This document shows positions 62,945 through 64,000 of a stretch of DNA of 64,000 nt, in pieces. The notes under the pieces were generated by a model, which was not told where the DNA came from, searched no databases, and saw only the letters and a list, made by a program, of their open reading frames with translations. Source of the DNA: Diploptera punctata (Eukaryota; Arthropoda; Insecta; Blattodea; Blaberidae); assembly GCA_030220185.1 (NCBI GenBank), contig JASPKZ010007425.1:496001-560000 (forward strand). The letters are read 5' to 3'. How positions within the stretch are numbered: the first letter of the stretch is position 1; every line of letters starts with the position of its first letter. Both the position numbers and the translations under genes were made by a program.

Positions 62945-63850
62945 TTTGTCTTTAAATTTTGCACTTTTAAATGTATACTCGTATAGTCCTGAGGTACTAA
63001 CGTTCTGAATCTATGGAGTCGAAGGTATTGGATGGCTCATTTAAGTGATTACAGATATTGCAGTAATAAATGTAGGGGATGTAATATGGATTTTAATGTA
63101 GGTGTCCTTGAAAACAATTTTTTTAAATTATTGAAATCAATTATTTAAATACCTTACTTAAATACCAAACTAGGTATATAATTAAATGTACAACAAACCT
63201 ACACTGAAAATGTATTTAAAATATCAATGAGCAAGGTATTTTTAATTTGTACACTTTTAATTATTCATGCCTCGAACACTGTGATTCTGCCACATGAAGG
63301 GAGCATAAAATAATTTAATACAGACAATTATAATTTGTTACTTTACAATCAACATTGCAGCTATTTCATTTTAAACATAACGATATATTGATATAATGTC
63401 TTAGAGCTCCAAGTCTTTATCTCATAGGTTTATTCATTTAAATAAAATGTGTGAAATGAACTGTGGCCTCTTGTGTCATATATATTGCGACTAATATATA
63501 GCTATATTGAATATGAGTTCATCCCCGTGCTATGGAAAAACTTTATACTAGTATACACACACGCATCATATTACAAACTTTTTTCATTACACAATACAAA
63601 TACTGCATAATTTAGTTACGTACATTCTATTTTTCCGGAAATTTTATGGAATCCTAAATTTTAATTCAATTTCATTTTTAAATTCTGCTGATATATACTT
63701 CAAAATCGCTAACCGTGCTTTGTTAAAAATGGTTTGTTTTTGTTAGCATGACAAAGCTATAAATTTACTTTTTTTATATTTTTTATACTGAACTATATTT
63801 TTGACATGCACAGTTTCCCAACTTTTTGACACTAACTCGTAGTGGTATTT
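62945..63850. other. unassigned AT-rich region (candidate intron)
   Basis: No coding, RNA or repeat signal. It would be the intron between the two candidate exons if the gene model is right. Confidence 0.35.
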
Positions 63851-63855
63851 TTCAG

Positions 63856-63934
63856 ATGTTAACATGGTAGCCGAGCCAAAACCACACCAGACTGGTAGAA
63901 AAAGGCAAAATGTTGCGAAAACCGGCAACGACTG
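63856..63934 (+). CDS. candidate internal exon of an unknown host gene
   Basis: Acceptor TATTTTTCAG is followed by 79 bases of clearly higher GC, then donor CTG|GTGAGT. The frame continued from 62889-62940 reads VNMVAEPKPHQTGRKRQNVA then KTGND. The stretch is basic and open, with AACATGG as an alternative start context. The gene would continue beyond the right edge. The family is not recognised. Confidence 0.4.
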
Positions 63935-64000
63935 GTGAGTTTTACTATCCCCAGTTTTAAAAATATATATTTTTTGTGAAATGGCCAATGAAAGATTTTG

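Overview
This is eukaryotic DNA, AT-rich and dominated by decayed transposable elements. There are no operons, no rRNA and no intact host gene. The repeat content (several LINE families, Penelope-like elements with GIY-YIG ends, tRNA-derived SINEs and Tc1/mariner derivatives with long terminal inverted repeats) fits a large insect genome. A cockroach or close relative (Blattodea) is my best guess, by inference from the look of the reverse transcriptase families. The window behaves like intergenic or long-intron sequence.

I use these working names. LINE A: APE endonuclease plus YADD reverse transcriptase, 3' end in short TTAG/TAAG-type repeats; best copy 14521-16960 (-). LINE B: FADD reverse transcriptase, 3' end in GAT/GAA/ATC trinucleotide runs; best copy 3954-5698 (-). 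LINE C and D: related 3' ends. LINE E: CR1/Jockey-like C-terminus with a 3' hairpin; 33418-34470 and 47274-48265. PLE: Penelope-like; 17573-19157 (an inverted pair) and 52215-52790. SINEs S1-S4 are tRNA-derived.

Layout. 1-6 kb: LINE A and B fragments and a dated LINE B insertion with a 14-bp target duplication. 5.9-6.5 kb: broken mariner transposase. 7-12.3 kb: mostly unassigned, plus a 3-unit tandem SINE-like array. 12.3-17 kb: LINE A and D. 17.5-19.2 kb: head-to-head Penelope pair containing hammerhead-ribozyme-like motifs. 19-31.5 kb: SINEs and LINE 3' ends, plus a palindrome with tRNA-like units at 28.6-29.1 kb. 31.8-35.8 kb: mariner-type derivatives, one split by a LINE E. 36.8-38.3 kb: a pseudogene of a repeated protein family. 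40.5-48.4 kb: three more TIR or foldback elements, one split by a LINE E, and a truncated LINE A. 48.8-54.1 kb: stacked SINEs, a Penelope remnant and LINE B. 55-60.6 kb: LINE B and A, an internally deleted LINE with perfect target duplication, and a short TIR element. 61-64 kb: low-copy AT-rich DNA with two short candidate exons that splice in one frame, the only hint of a host gene.

The genes do not form a pathway. The biology here is mobile-element turnover: truncation, inversion, nesting and re-use of deletion derivatives. The most interesting signals are three hammerhead-type ribozyme motifs in or beside Penelope-like sequence, a rearranged mariner derivative present twice with the same internal junction, and the phased candidate exons near the right edge.
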